From contig NZ_ATHI01000007.1 of assembly GCF_000422245.1 (NCBI RefSeq), positions 18,973 to 82,972 of the forward strand: a stretch of DNA of 64,000 nt, given 5' to 3'. Numbering within the stretch: the stretch's first letter is position 1; every line of letters begins with the position of its first letter. This DNA comes from Alkalidesulfovibrio alkalitolerans DSM 16529. GTDB lineage: Bacteria > Desulfobacterota > Desulfovibrionia > Desulfovibrionales > Desulfovibrionaceae. The notes under the pieces are model-generated. The model ran no database searches and was not told the origin of the DNA. It worked only from the letters and a program-made list of their open reading frames with translations. Positions 16,243-24,913 of the stretch are shown here, in pieces. Both the position numbers and the translations under genes were made by a program.

Positions 16243-16644
16243 ATGTCGTTCCTGAAAAAGCTCCTGAACGTCGCTTCCGGCAAGAAGGAAGGTTCTGAAC
16301 GCAGAACCGCCTTCAGGGTCGAAATCCCGCAATTGCGCGCCAAGCTTTCGGGCAAGCCCGTCAGCGTCAGCGTGCGCGACATCAGCGCCACGGGCATCTC
16401 GCTCAATTCCGTGGCCAAGGAATTCACGCCCGGCGGCGAGATGGCCGTGAACCTTTTTCTGGGGGCCCGGATGCTCGTCTCCGGTCTGGTCGTACGCATC
16501 GTGCGCGTGGGCGACGGCCACGTGGGCGGGCAGTTCGTGAAGCTTTCGCCCCAGCAATCGGACTTTCTGCACTCCCTGACCTTGGAAGAGCAGAAGCGGC
16601 TGGCCGAAAAGAAGAAAGAGGCTGAAAGCCGGGCCGCGAAGTAG
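16243..16644 (+). CDS. Single-domain PilZ protein (c-di-GMP receptor candidate)
   Basis: 133 residues. The PilZ signature is visible: an Arg-rich lead GSERRTAFRVEIP (RxxxR-type) at about residues 18-30, then VSVRDISATGISL (the D/N-x-S-x-x-G motif) near 44-56, and a beta-rich remainder up to about 110. A highly charged Lys/Glu/Arg tail ends the protein. PilZ domains bind cyclic di-GMP and usually control motility or surface polymers. The start at 16243 has only a weak ribosome-binding site. It stands alone between glgP and the convergent cobI, so the output is not evident from context. Confidence 0.85.
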   Translation: MSFLKKLLNVASGKKEGSERRTAFRVEIPQLRAKLSGKPVSVSVRDISATGISLNSVAKEFTPGGEMAVNLFLGARMLVSGLVVRIVRVGDGHVGGQFVKLSPQQSDFLHSLTLEEQKRLAEKKKEAESRAAK

Positions 16645-16668
16645 TTCGGCTCTTGGCCTGCTCCCGGC

Positions 16669-17388
16669 TTATTTCGCGCGCGACTTGGGCAGGAGCATGA
16701 GCGAGAAGTAGGGCAGGGTCTCGGGGATCTGCGCGAGCCCCTGGTAGCGGGCCTCGCCGTCCATGCCCAGGCGTGAGACGATCACGGCGCGTTCGCCCAG
16801 TCCGAGTCCCTCCACGGCCTTCCGGATGGCGGGCAGATTGCGGTAGGCCTTGAGCACGACCGCGTTGTCCGCGAGCCCGAGCACCTGTGAAAGCCGCTTT
16901 TGTTCTGCTATTCCCGAAACGATCATCAGGCTCTCCTCACCCTCCACGAGAGGCGTCAGGGCGGCGGCGGCCGCCGCCTGGTAAGAGGTCACGCCCGGCA
17001 CGGCTTCGATCTTCGCCGCTGGCGACAACTCCCGCACGATCCGCGAAAGATAGCCGAAGGTGCTGTAGGTCATGGGATCGCCCAGGGTGAGGAAGGCCGC
17101 GTCGTTCCCGGATTCGATCTCGGTCAGGACGCGCATCGCGGCCGTGCGCCAGGCATTTTGCAAAACCGCCTCGTCTCGGGTCATGGGGAATTCCAAACGC
17201 TCGATGAGAGCGTCTGGCCGGAGGTGTTCCCTGGCTATGGTCAGAGCGTGCGACTGGTCGTTCTTGGGCGATGCGGCCGTGAACACGACGCGCACGCTGC
17301 CCAGTAGGCGCGCAGCCTTGAGGGTCAAAAGCTCGGGATCGCCGGGGCCAACGCCTATGGCGAACAGGGTGCCGGAAGGCTTGGTCAT
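16669..17388 (-). CDS. cobI: Precorrin-2 / cobalt-factor II C20-methyltransferase
   Basis: 239 residues, tetrapyrrole methylase family. The SAM-binding start is GTLFAIGVGPGDPELLTLKAARLLGSV; further family blocks are FLTLGDPMTYSTFGYLSRIV and IEAVPGVTSYQAAAAA. These match CobI/CbiL, which adds the C20 methyl in the corrin ring route to cobalamin. The chosen ATG follows GGAG with a six-base gap; the longer upstream frame is not supported. A CbiK-type cobaltochelatase lies upstream on the same strand, so the anaerobic (cobalt-early) substrate cobalt-factor II is more likely than precorrin-2. CbiL would then be the better name. Confidence 0.88.
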   Translation of the reverse strand: MTKPSGTLFAIGVGPGDPELLTLKAARLLGSVRVVFTAASPKNDQSHALTIAREHLRPDALIERLEFPMTRDEAVLQNAWRTAAMRVLTEIESGNDAAFLTLGDPMTYSTFGYLSRIVRELSPAAKIEAVPGVTSYQAAAAAALTPLVEGEESLMIVSGIAEQKRLSQVLGLADNAVVLKAYRNLPAIRKAVEGLGLGERAVIVSRLGMDGEARYQGLAQIPETLPYFSLMLLPKSRAK

Positions 17389-17487
17389 GAAATCTCCTCG
17401 AAATACTGGGCGATGGAGTGGATAGCTGTCACGGAAAGGCGGCATTGAGGCGAGCCTTGGCGTATAGCCGCACACCGCCCCGCCCTG

Positions 17488-18294
17488 TCAAGGGGGCGCA
17501 AGTCGCGCTATGGCCGCTCGTAAGTGGTCGAGCCACAGGGCGCGCAGGGCCGGATGCTCCAGGGCCCCACGTGCCACGCAACGGGCGGGCAGGCCGTGGG
17601 CCGAAAGACCGCTCGTCCAAGAGCCGGGGGAATCGCCAGCGATGTCGCGGCGCACATGCATGCCCGGCGCGCTCAGAAGGGGGAGGAGCCATGCCCCGCG
17701 AGCTCCGCGCCGTCTGGCTTCGGCCGCTATTTCGGCGGGGCCTGGCCCGCCGCTCAAAAGCCCCAGGAAGACGAGCGGGTCCGCCGCGCGGGCTTGGGCG
17801 ACGAGCGTTTCGTAAAGCATTGCGCCTTTGTGTCCGCTGCCATGACCTACGAGCACCAGGGCTTCGTCGGCCGCGCGTTCGGGCGGTATGATCGAGGGCA
17901 GCGCTCGGGCCGCGGCCCATGCGGAGGCGTCGTCGGCCAGCAAGGGTTGCCCCATGGCCAGTTCGTCGATCACCCCTTCGTTGCACAGCACGTGACAAGC
18001 GGCGAATGCATCCTCGTAATCCTGGCCGATGATGACGTGCAGCGATTGCACCGCGATGCGACGCGATCCCTGGCGGGCGAGTTCCCGGATGACCTGGGGG
18101 GGCGAGGGCATGTCCCGGCCAGAGCGCGAGAGCCGTTCGCGCACCATGCTTGAGGTGAAGGCCAGGGCCACGGGCAGGCCGGGGTACGCGACCCGCACGT
18201 CGTTTGCAAAGGCGGCGAAGCCTTCGTCCGAACCGGGCAGGACCGCGCCGTGCGCGGCGATGCAGATGGCGATGTCGTTCATGCGGGTGATCAT
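17488..18294 (-). CDS. cbiK: Sirohydrochlorin cobaltochelatase, CbiK type
   Basis: 268 residues. Class II chelatase that inserts Co2+ into sirohydrochlorin at the entry of the anaerobic cobalamin route. In Desulfovibrio relatives, CbiK-like enzymes may also insert iron for siroheme or heme. H151 (LVLVGHGSGHKG) and H213 (SAPGMHVRRDIAGD) correspond to the two metal-binding histidines of Salmonella CbiK, about 62 residues apart as in that enzyme. SLHVIIGQDYED around residue 86 is another family block. There is no signal peptide, so it would be the cytoplasmic form. An alternative start four codons downstream (MNDIAICIAAHG) cannot be excluded; neither has a clear Shine-Dalgarno. cobI follows about 100 bases downstream. 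Confidence 0.87.
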   Translation of the reverse strand: MITRMNDIAICIAAHGAVLPGSDEGFAAFANDVRVAYPGLPVALAFTSSMVRERLSRSGRDMPSPPQVIRELARQGSRRIAVQSLHVIIGQDYEDAFAACHVLCNEGVIDELAMGQPLLADDASAWAAARALPSIIPPERAADEALVLVGHGSGHKGAMLYETLVAQARAADPLVFLGLLSGGPGPAEIAAEARRRGARGAWLLPLLSAPGMHVRRDIAGDSPGSWTSGLSAHGLPARCVARGALEHPALRALWLDHLRAAIARLAPP

Positions 18295-18457
18295 TCGTAC
18301 GTGGCCTTGGAGCAGAGGCCGTACGTGGGCGCGTAGCGGCTGTCAAGCTGGAGCAGACCACACGGGCCAATGGAAATAGCTGTCCGCCAAAGCGCGTCGC
18401 GTCTGACGCGCATGGGTCCCTTGCCAGCGTCCGGGTGGTCGCGTAAGAGGCCCGGCC

Positions 18458-19048
18458 ATGCGTACTTGCATCTCCGACCGCCGCAAGGAGCGGATCAGGG
18501 AAGTTCTGGCCAAACGCCAAAAGGATCTGACCCTTGTCTTCGACAATGTATGGGACCCCCATAACGTCTCGGCCGTGCTACGCTCGTGCGATGCCTTCGG
18601 GGTGCCCGAAGTGCACCTGTACTATACCACGTCCGCCTTTCCCGATATCGGGCGCAAGTCTTCGGCTTCGGCCAGGAAATGGGTGCGCCGCACCCGCCAC
18701 TCCGACGCAAGGGCCATGACGGCGCTGTTGCGCGAGAGAGGCATGCGTATTCTGGCCACGGGATTTTCGAAAACGGCCAAGCCCCTGACGGAGTGGGATC
18801 TGGCCGAACCCACGGCGATCGTCCTCTCCAACGAACACGGCGGGACCAGTTCCGAACTGCTGCCATTGTGCGACGGCATGATCTACATTCCCATGTCCGG
18901 CATGGTGCAGAGCTTCAACGTGTCCGTGGCCGGGGCGATCATCCTCTACGAGGCGTGGCGGCAACGCTTCGCCCAGGGGGCATACAATCGCCCGACCTTC
19001 TCCGACGAAGAGTTGGGGGCCCTGAACAGCGAGTGGTGCGGCAAGTGA
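18458..19048 (+). CDS. trmH: TrmH-type tRNA (guanosine-18-2'-O)-methyltransferase
   Basis: 196 residues, SPOUT-class RNA methyltransferase. The three SPOUT motifs are present: NVWDPHNVSAVLRSCDAFGV (motif 1, about residues 30-49), AIVLSNEHGGTS (motif 2) and IPMSGMVQSFNVSVAGAIIL (motif 3, the knot that binds SAM). NVWDPHN and the short length fit TrmH, which methylates G18 in the D-loop of tRNAs, rather than the longer 23S rRNA enzymes with an N-terminal substrate domain. The downstream Sua5/YrdC gene also acts on tRNA, so the pair forms a small RNA-modification unit. Confidence 0.88.
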   Translation: MRTCISDRRKERIREVLAKRQKDLTLVFDNVWDPHNVSAVLRSCDAFGVPEVHLYYTTSAFPDIGRKSSASARKWVRRTRHSDARAMTALLRERGMRILATGFSKTAKPLTEWDLAEPTAIVLSNEHGGTSSELLPLCDGMIYIPMSGMVQSFNVSVAGAIILYEAWRQRFAQGAYNRPTFSDEELGALNSEWCGK

Positions 19049-19116
19049 GCGGCGAAAATAAGCACGACGAGGCGCGGCCGCGGACAGGTTCGGCCGCTTC
19101 GGGCGGGGGAGGGGGC

Positions 19117-19734
19117 ATGCAAAGAGCCATCGAGGCAATCGCGGACGGCAAGTGCCTGATCTATCCCACGGAAACGCTCTACGCCATAGGTGGGGGGGCG
19201 TTTCACGCCGACGCCGCACAGGCTGTGGTGGACATCAAGGCCCGTCCCCAAACCAAACCTCTGCCCATCATCATCGGCAGCATGGAGCAACTCGGCATGA
19301 TCACGGGCTGGTTCTCCAAGGCGTTCGTCAGGCTTGCGGACGTATTCTGGCCTGGGCCGCTGTCCGTGCTCGTGCCCACCGGTCGCAGACTGCCACGCCT
19401 CTTGCGAGACGAAAGCGGCTTCACTTCGGTACGCCTCAGCGCGCATCCGCTGGCTCGGGAATTGTGTCTGCGCTCGGGTATGCCGCTCATCGCCACTTCG
19501 GCCAACATCAGCGGCCAAAGCGCCCCGGCCACGCCGGATCAGATCGACCCGCGCCTGGCCCAAAAGGTGGCGGCCGTGGTCGCAGACAAACCCTGGCCAG
19601 CGGGCGGCCTGCCCTCCACGGTGGTCAAATGTCTGGGAACGAGGGAAGTGGCCGTCATTCGCGAGGGCGCGGTCTCGATCGCCATGCTTCGCGACGCGGG
19701 TTTTGTGGTGGCGCCGCTTCCGGACGACGGTTAA
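19117..19734 (+). CDS. Sua5/YciO/YrdC-family protein (threonylcarbamoyl-AMP synthase-like)
   Basis: 205 residues, YrdC fold. KCLIYPTETLYAIGGGAFH at residues 9-27 and KPLPIIIGSMEQL are the ATP/threonine-binding region, FWPGPLSVLVPT and SVRLSAHPLAREL follow, and PLIATSANISGQSAP is the diagnostic S-A-N-x-S-G block. Such enzymes make threonylcarbamoyl-AMP for the t6A37 tRNA modification. The start at 19117 has GGGGAGG just before it. A GTG at 19045 overlapping the trmH stop as GTGA would add 24 low-complexity residues and cannot be ruled out. Assignment to Sua5/YrdC rather than YciO is not certain. Confidence 0.88.
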   Translation: MQRAIEAIADGKCLIYPTETLYAIGGGAFHADAAQAVVDIKARPQTKPLPIIIGSMEQLGMITGWFSKAFVRLADVFWPGPLSVLVPTGRRLPRLLRDESGFTSVRLSAHPLARELCLRSGMPLIATSANISGQSAPATPDQIDPRLAQKVAAVVADKPWPAGGLPSTVVKCLGTREVAVIREGAVSIAMLRDAGFVVAPLPDDG

Positions 19735-19873
19735 AAAAATTGAACTCGAGAACCCCGAAAATGCCGTGTGCGCGGGGGGAGGGTTAAAATTTTCGTACCG
19801 CAGGCGCGTTCCCCGAATACGAGGTTCATTGCCTAAGATCGTGAAAAAATGCGATATTTTTAATATGCGTGGG

Positions 19874-19891
19874 TTTGGCACGAAGCCTGCT
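19874..19891 (+). promoter_or_regulatory. Sigma-54 promoter candidate
   Basis: TTTGGCACGAAGCCTGCT has GG at 19877-19878 and GC at 19889-19890, the exact ten-base gap of the -24/-12 class. TGGCACG matches the -24 consensus fully and CTGCT differs from TTGCT in one base. Transcription should begin near 19902, about 600 bases before the next gene and just before the hairpin at 19919-19959. No activator site was recognised. Confidence 0.6.
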
Positions 19892-19918
19892 AGAGTCTGG
19901 TCACCTTCCTTCTTTTGC

Positions 19919-19959
19919 CGAAGCCGACTTCTCGGGGTGGTCCCGACAAGTCGGCTTCG
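19919..19959 (+). terminator. Hairpin downstream of the sigma-54 promoter candidate
   Basis: Perfect 12-base-pair stem CGAAGCCGACTT (19919-19930) with AAGTCGGCTTCG (19948-19959), loop of 17 bases, followed by TGCTTTC. The short T run makes it a moderate terminator. Together with the promoter candidate it would bound a transcript of about 60 bases. Confidence 0.5.
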
Positions 19960-19965
19960 TGCTTT

Positions 19966-20090
19966 CAGGCTGCTGAAAACGTGCCATCTGCGGCGTTGCC
20001 GCGAACAATCCAGTCCCTCGCGTATTTTTTGATACGCGTCGGGCCTGGATTGTTCTTGCGCCTTGCATCTGACGCGTTTTGAGCAGCCTG
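19966..20090. repeat. Imperfect palindromic repeat element (MITE/REP-like), about 125 bases
   Basis: The ends CAGGCTGCTGAAAACG and CGTTTTGAGCAGCCTG are near-perfect inverted repeats. The pairing continues inward with few gaps (GAACAATCCAG with CTGGATTGTTC, then CGCGTA with TACGCG at the centre), so the whole element folds back on itself. It has no coding capacity. A degenerate single arm of the same element lies at 56611-56660. No target-site duplication is evident. Resembles non-autonomous palindromic repeats common in deltaproteobacterial genomes. Confidence 0.75.
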
Positions 20091-20495
20091 GAAAAAGGGT
20101 TTGTCATCAAGCTCGTGCTTTTGCGGGTTCCTTGGTCGATCGTGGGCAAAAGCTCCGGAATCCTTATCTCCTGGGCGTTTTCGGGGCATGGGAACGAGCC
20201 GCTGTGGACGTATGGGGCTTGGCGCGGCTGCGACGCGCCGTTGATCGGGTCGCGTATGGACGGTGAAGGAATTTCTCGCGCCTGGGCGGACATGGGCTTT
20301 TTCGCCATCGGAGTGCAAAGATCGATGGAGGACCGTGAGTCCTGTCGTGCAAAATTTTGAACCCTGCTGATTTTTTCCCTTTCGGCGGCTGGCCTTCTTG
20401 TCACGCCATATGATTTATCCTACCTTGAATTGTCGGAACTCACCCTGTCGCCCAAGTCCCTTGGTCGGCCGCTCGCAACGGGAGTCTCTCCGTCC
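20091..20495. other. Spacer without recognisable gene
   Basis: About 400 bases between the palindromic element and the Nudix gene. Frames are short and show no familiar motif. The last 100 bases should carry the promoter for the Nudix-glgA genes, but no convincing -35/-10 pair was found. Confidence 0.4.
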
Positions 20496-20978
20496 ATGTT
20501 CAAGACGCTTTCCTGCCCCAGGTGCGGACACGGTATTTCCCTGTTCGCCAATCCGACGCCCACGGTGGACGTGGTCGTCTATCTGCCGTGGCGGGGCGTT
20601 CTACTCGTGGAGCGCGGCAACGAGCCGTTCGGCTACGCGCTTCCCGGAGGGTTCGTGGACGAGGGGGAGACGGCCGAGAGCGCGGCAGTGCGCGAGGCGA
20701 GCGAGGAGACGGGGCTCGAAGTGGTCCTCACGGGAATTCTGGGCGTCTACTCGAGGCCCGATCGCGACCCGCGCCGCCACACCATGAGCGTGGTCTACAC
20801 CGCGCTGCCCATGACCCAGGACGAGCCCAGGGCGGGCGACGATGCCGCGCGCGCGGCCTATCATCCCCTGGACCGGCTGCCTCGCCCCATTGTTTTCGAT
20901 CACGAGGAAATCCTGCGCGACTTTGCGGACTCGCTTGCGCGCGCCAACCGATACGTCAGCAAGGCCCTCAAAGGATAG
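20496..20978 (+). CDS. Nudix hydrolase with N-terminal zinc ribbon-like motif
   Basis: 160 residues. [14 protein letters not shown] opens with a C-x2-C pair. The Nudix box [26 protein letters not shown] (positions about 51-76; G-x5-E-x7-R-E-x2-E-E-x-G) is complete and would bind Mg2+ and hydrolyse a nucleoside diphosphate linked to X. The ATG at 20496 is chosen because the Cys motif begins right after it; a TTG 22 codons upstream is the alternative. It ends seven bases before glgA, so the two are probably co-transcribed. ADP-ribose or ADP-sugar would be a sensible substrate beside ADP-glucose metabolism, but this is inference. Confidence 0.85.
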   Translation: MFKTLSCPRCGHGISLFANPTPTVDVVVYLPWRGVLLVERGNEPFGYALPGGFVDEGETAESAAVREASEETGLEVVLTGILGVYSRPDRDPRRHTMSVVYTALPMTQDEPRAGDDAARAAYHPLDRLPRPIVFDHEEILRDFADSLARANRYVSKALKG

Positions 20979-20985
20979 GAGCGTC

Positions 20986-22458
20986 ATGGCCACAGGCGCG
21001 CAAGAGCGATACGACGTCATCTTCGTCACCTCGGAGATGTTCCCCTTCTCGAAGACGGGCGGCCTTGCGGACGTGCTCGGCGCGCTTCCTCCGGCGTTGG
21101 CCCGACAGGGGCTGAAGGTGGGGGTGGTCACGCCGCTGTACGGCCGCATGAAGGCCGAGGAGTTCGACCCGCGCCTCGTCTCCTCGGATTGCCATGTGGG
21201 CTATCCCTGGCCTCCCATCACGGCGGAAATATACCAGGCCGAGTACCACGGCGTGACCGTGTGGTTCGTGGCCCGCGACGAATACTTCGACCGTCGCCAG
21301 TACTACAACACCTACAAGGGTGATTATTTCGACAACTGCGAGCGGTTTACCTTCTTCTCCCGTGCCGTGGTCGAATGGATCAAGCGTCTGGGCAAGGCCC
21401 CGGCCGTCATCCACGTCAACGACTGGCAGTCGGCGCTCGTTCCGGTCTGGATCCACTACCTCAAGCGCAGCGATCCCTTCTGGACGGATGCCAAGACCAT
21501 CCTGACGATCCACAACCTCGCCTTCCAAGGCAGGTTTTCCTCGCGTCTATTTTTCGATTCGGGACTCCCTCACGAGGCTTGGCACATGGAGGGGTGCGAG
21601 TTCTGGGGGGACTTCAACCTCCTCAAGTCGGGCATCGCCCATGCGGACTGCATCTCCACGGTGAGCCCTTCCTACGCCGAGGAGATACTGACGCCCGAGT
21701 TCGGCTGCGGGCTCGAAGGGATTCTCGCCAAGCGCGCCCACTGTCTGCACGGGATCATCAACGGCGCGGACTACGACGTCTGGGATCCCGCCAAGGACAA
21801 GTTCCTGCCATCGTGCTATTCGCCGCAGCGCATGACCGGCAAGATGTGGTGCAAAAAGAAGCTGATTCGCGAGTACTATCTCTCGGACATGTTGGAACAG
21901 CGGCCAATCATGGGCTTCATCGGCCGGTTGCGCCGCCAGAAGGGCATCGATTTGCTCATCGACATCATGCCCCAGGTCATGGACCTTAACGTCGGCGTGA
22001 TCGTCCTGGGCGAGGGCAATCTTGATTTCGAGGCCCGTTTGCTGGAAATGATGGAAGAGTATCAGGGGCAGTTGCACGTTATCGTCGGCTACACCGAGGA
22101 ACTGGCCCATCGCATTCAGGCGGGCTGCGACATCTTTCTCATGCCTTCGCGCTACGAGCCGTGCGGACTTACCCAGATGTACGCCCTGCGCTATGGGACG
22201 CCGCCCGTGGCCACGGCAGTGGGCGGGCTCAAGGACACCATCGTGCCGTATCCCGACCCGGAGGCCACCGGCTTCACGTTCGACGAGCCCGACAGCGGCC
22301 TGTTCCTCGACGCCATCGCCACGGCCTGCGCCTTGTGGGAGGATCGGAAGGCCTGGGAGGAAATGGTCATGCGGGCCATGACCCAGGATTTCAGGTGGGA
22401 TCGTTCGGCGGAACAGTATCTCGCACTGTATCGTTCGCTCGGCCTTGAGGCACCCTGA
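20986..22458 (+). CDS. glgA: Glycogen (starch) synthase
   Basis: 490 residues, GT5 enzyme that transfers glucose from ADP-glucose (or UDP-glucose) to the alpha-1,4-glucan chain. The ADP-glucose-binding [15 protein letters not shown] is at residues about 18-32. It is followed by [30 protein letters not shown] and, in the C-terminal Rossmann domain, [35 protein letters not shown] and GLKDTIVPY, all canonical for GlgA. Length is normal. GGATAGGAG precedes the ATG. Followed by a CBM48 protein and glgB, forming a glycogen-synthesis run. No glgC (ADP-glucose pyrophosphorylase) is in the window. Confidence 0.96.
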   Translation: MATGAQERYDVIFVTSEMFPFSKTGGLADVLGALPPALARQGLKVGVVTPLYGRMKAEEFDPRLVSSDCHVGYPWPPITAEIYQAEYHGVTVWFVARDEYFDRRQYYNTYKGDYFDNCERFTFFSRAVVEWIKRLGKAPAVIHVNDWQSALVPVWIHYLKRSDPFWTDAKTILTIHNLAFQGRFSSRLFFDSGLPHEAWHMEGCEFWGDFNLLKSGIAHADCISTVSPSYAEEILTPEFGCGLEGILAKRAHCLHGIINGADYDVWDPAKDKFLPSCYSPQRMTGKMWCKKKLIREYYLSDMLEQRPIMGFIGRLRRQKGIDLLIDIMPQVMDLNVGVIVLGEGNLDFEARLLEMMEEYQGQLHVIVGYTEELAHRIQAGCDIFLMPSRYEPCGLTQMYALRYGTPPVATAVGGLKDTIVPYPDPEATGFTFDEPDSGLFLDAIATACALWEDRKAWEEMVMRAMTQDFRWDRSAEQYLALYRSLGLEAP

Positions 22459-22570
22459 TCGGGAAGAGGGAAGTTCCGGTTTTCTCTTGCCGCCGACATG
22501 GGAAAGAGATACATAGCCGCGTAGATTCGGTAACAGGTTTACGATCCGCGACTCGAACGCTCCAGGAGGA

Positions 22571-22885
22571 ATGCCCGTGGCTCTCTCCAAGAAATTTTTG
22601 AAGAACAAGCCGGTCTGCAAGGTCACGTTCACGTTGGCTCCCGATCTTGTCCAGGACGCCAAGAAGGTCTTCCTGGTGGGTGAGTTCAACGATTGGAAGG
22701 TGGACGCCACTCCCATGCGCAAACTCAAGGACGGGGCCTTCACCCGTACGTTGGACCTGGAGGCCGGCCGCGATTACCAGTTCCGCTATCTCATCGACGG
22801 CCGCGATTGGGTCAACGACTGGCAGGCAGACCGCTACGAGTTCAGCCCGTTCGGCAATTGCGAGAACTCCGTCGTCAGCCTGTAG
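22571..22885 (+). CDS. Stand-alone CBM48 (isoamylase N-terminal-like) glycogen-binding protein
   Basis: 104 residues, a single carbohydrate-binding module. KVTFTLAPDLVQDAKKVFLV, then GEFNDWKVDATPMRKLKDGAF and GRDYQFRYLIDGRDWVND are the typical CBM48 strands, with the W and K/R residues that stack on alpha-glucans (W42 in FNDWK and W79 in RDWVNDW by eye). No catalytic domain is attached. AGGAGG-like sequence CCAGGAGGA precedes the ATG. Located between glgA and glgB, it probably holds enzymes on the glycogen particle or senses glucan, similar in idea to AMPK beta modules; this is inference. Small proteins of this type occur in other deltaproteobacteria. Confidence 0.88.
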   Translation: MPVALSKKFLKNKPVCKVTFTLAPDLVQDAKKVFLVGEFNDWKVDATPMRKLKDGAFTRTLDLEAGRDYQFRYLIDGRDWVNDWQADRYEFSPFGNCENSVVSL

Positions 22886-22996
22886 GCCTCCCCGGATATC
22901 GCCGAGGAAGGGCACGGCCGTGCGGATGGGTTGCGCTTCTGTCCGCGTAGGGCCGTGTTTTTTGATTTCACCGCGCCGCCGCGCAAAGGATCGAGC

Positions 22997-24913
22997 ATGA
23001 ACCACGGCACCACGCCAGCCTATATCCCACCTTTCGACCTCTACCTTTTCGGTAAGGGGCAGCACTGGGACCTCTACCGGGTCCTGGGCTGCCATCCCGT
23101 TGAGGAGGAGGGCCGCCGGATGTGGCGCTTCGCGGTATGGGCTCCCAACGCCTCCGCCGTGAGTTTGGTCGGCGATTTCAACGGCTGGCTATCGGACTCG
23201 CACCCCCTGTACCCCGTCGGCGTCTCGGGCGTCTGGGCCGGACTGTGTGAGGACGTGGACCAGGGGACCATCTACAAGTACGCGGTCAGCGCGCAGAACG
23301 GAGCGACGACGCTCAAGACCGACCCTTTTGCCTTCTGCACCGAGCTTCGTCCCGGTAACGCGGCCGTGGTCTGGCCGCTGGACAACCACGCCTGGGGCGA
23401 CGAGGCCTGGATGCGCGAACGCCGCGCAACGGGGCTGCCCCTGGCCAAGCCCATCTCCATGTACGAGATCCACGCGGGCTCGTGGCAGTGGGCTGGGCAT
23501 GAATACGGCCAGTTTTTGGGCTACCGTGAGATGGCCGACAAACTGATCCCCTACCTGAAGGATCTGGGCTTCACCCACATCGAGTTCATGCCTCTGGCCG
23601 AGCATTCCCTGGACCAGTCATGGGGGTACCAGACGACGCATTATTTCGCGCCTACGTCGCGCCACGGACGTCCCGAAGACCTGAAATACTTCATCGACCG
23701 TTGTCATCAGGAGGGGATCGGCGTCATCCTCGACTGGGTGCCCGGCCATTTTCCCAAGGACAACTGGTGCCTGGGCCGGTTCGACGGCAGCGCCCTCTAC
23801 GAACATGCCGACCCGCGCAAGGGCGAGCACCCCGACTGGGGGACCTACATTTTCAACTACGGCCGCCATGAGGTGCGTAACTTCCTGTTGGCCAACGCGT
23901 TATACTGGCTCAAGGAATTTCATTTCGATGGCCTGCGCATCGACGCCGTGGCCTCGATGCTCTACCTGGACTACTCGCGCAAGGAGGGGGAGTGGATTCC
24001 CAATGAACACGGAGGCCGCGAAAACATCGAGGCCGTGGAGTTCCTGCGCGAGTTGAACGTGGTAGTTCACGACCAGTTCCCAGGCGCTGCCATGATCGCC
24101 GAGGAGTCCACTGCCTGGCCGGGCGTCTCGCGGCCTACCTATTCGGGCGGGCTGGGCTTCACCTTCAAGTGGAACATGGGCTGGATGCACGACCAGCTCG
24201 CCTACTTCTCCAAGGAACCGGTGCACCGCTCCTGGCATCATAACAGTCTCACGTTCTCCATGCTCTACGCGTTCACGGAGAACTTCGTGCTGCCCATCTC
24301 CCACGACGAGGTCGTGCACGGCAAGGGTTCGCTTCTCTCCAAGATGCCGGGCGATTATTGGCAGAAATTCGCCAACATGCGCCTTTTCTTGTCCTACATG
24401 TGGGCGCATCCGGGCAAGAAGCTGATCTTCATGGGCTCCGAGTTCGGCCAGTGGCGCGAATGGGACTGCATGTCGCCGCTGGACTGGAACCTCATGGACT
24501 ACCCCGCGCACCAGGGCATCATGTCCACGCTGCGCGACCTGAACCGCCTGCTGCGGGAAGAGCCCGCCATGCACGCGGTGGACTTCGAGTGGCAGGGTTT
24601 CGAGTGGGTCGACCTGCACGACTGGCAGGCCTCGGTCATCAGTTTTCTGCGCAAGGATCGTGCGGGGAATCCCTTGCTGTGGGTTTTCAACTTCACGCCA
24701 GTGGTGCGCGAGAACTATCGCGTGGGATGTCCGCATGGCGGCCATTGGCGGGAGATTTTCAACTCCGACGCGGAATTCTACGGCGGCTCCAACGTCGGCA
24801 ACGTTCACGGAGCCATGGCACGCGAAAGCGAAATTCCCGGAGGCTGGGGCCATTACGTCGAACTGACCCTTCCGCCGCTGGCCGCTATGGCCTTCAAGCC
24901 CTCTTGGTTATGA
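22997..24913 (+). CDS. glgB: 1,4-alpha-glucan branching enzyme
   Basis: 638 residues, GH13 enzyme that makes alpha-1,6 branches in glycogen. An N-terminal CBM48 (WAPNASAVSLVGDFNGW, about residues 54-70) precedes the (beta/alpha)8 barrel. Catalytic residues are D316 (GLRIDAVASMLYLDYSR), E369 (MIAEESTAWP) and D437 (PISHDEVVHGKGSL); YEIHAGSW and HYFAPTSRHG are further branching-enzyme blocks. The C-terminal all-beta domain is present. AAGGA lies before the ATG. Its stop overlaps the pdxA start as ATGA, so the two are translationally coupled although functionally unrelated. Confidence 0.96.
   Translation: MNHGTTPAYIPPFDLYLFGKGQHWDLYRVLGCHPVEEEGRRMWRFAVWAPNASAVSLVGDFNGWLSDSHPLYPVGVSGVWAGLCEDVDQGTIYKYAVSAQNGATTLKTDPFAFCTELRPGNAAVVWPLDNHAWGDEAWMRERRATGLPLAKPISMYEIHAGSWQWAGHEYGQFLGYREMADKLIPYLKDLGFTHIEFMPLAEHSLDQSWGYQTTHYFAPTSRHGRPEDLKYFIDRCHQEGIGVILDWVPGHFPKDNWCLGRFDGSALYEHADPRKGEHPDWGTYIFNYGRHEVRNFLLANALYWLKEFHFDGLRIDAVASMLYLDYSRKEGEWIPNEHGGRENIEAVEFLRELNVVVHDQFPGAAMIAEESTAWPGVSRPTYSGGLGFTFKWNMGWMHDQLAYFSKEPVHRSWHHNSLTFSMLYAFTENFVLPISHDEVVHGKGSLLSKMPGDYWQKFANMRLFLSYMWAHPGKKLIFMGSEFGQWREWDCMSPLDWNLMDYPAHQGIMSTLRDLNRLLREEPAMHAVDFEWQGFEWVDLHDWQASVISFLRKDRAGNPLLWVFNFTPVVRENYRVGCPHGGHWREIFNSDAEFYGGSNVGNVHGAMARESEIPGGWGHYVELTLPPLAAMAFKPSWL

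Noticed and set aside
20063..20360. Short frames between the palindromic element and the Nudix gene
   Set aside because: They begin inside the repeat element, overlap each other in several frames and resemble no protein.
24358..24909. Upstream extension of the pdxA frame through glgB
   Set aside because: It is the shifted frame of glgB; PdxA family homology begins exactly at the ATG 24910.
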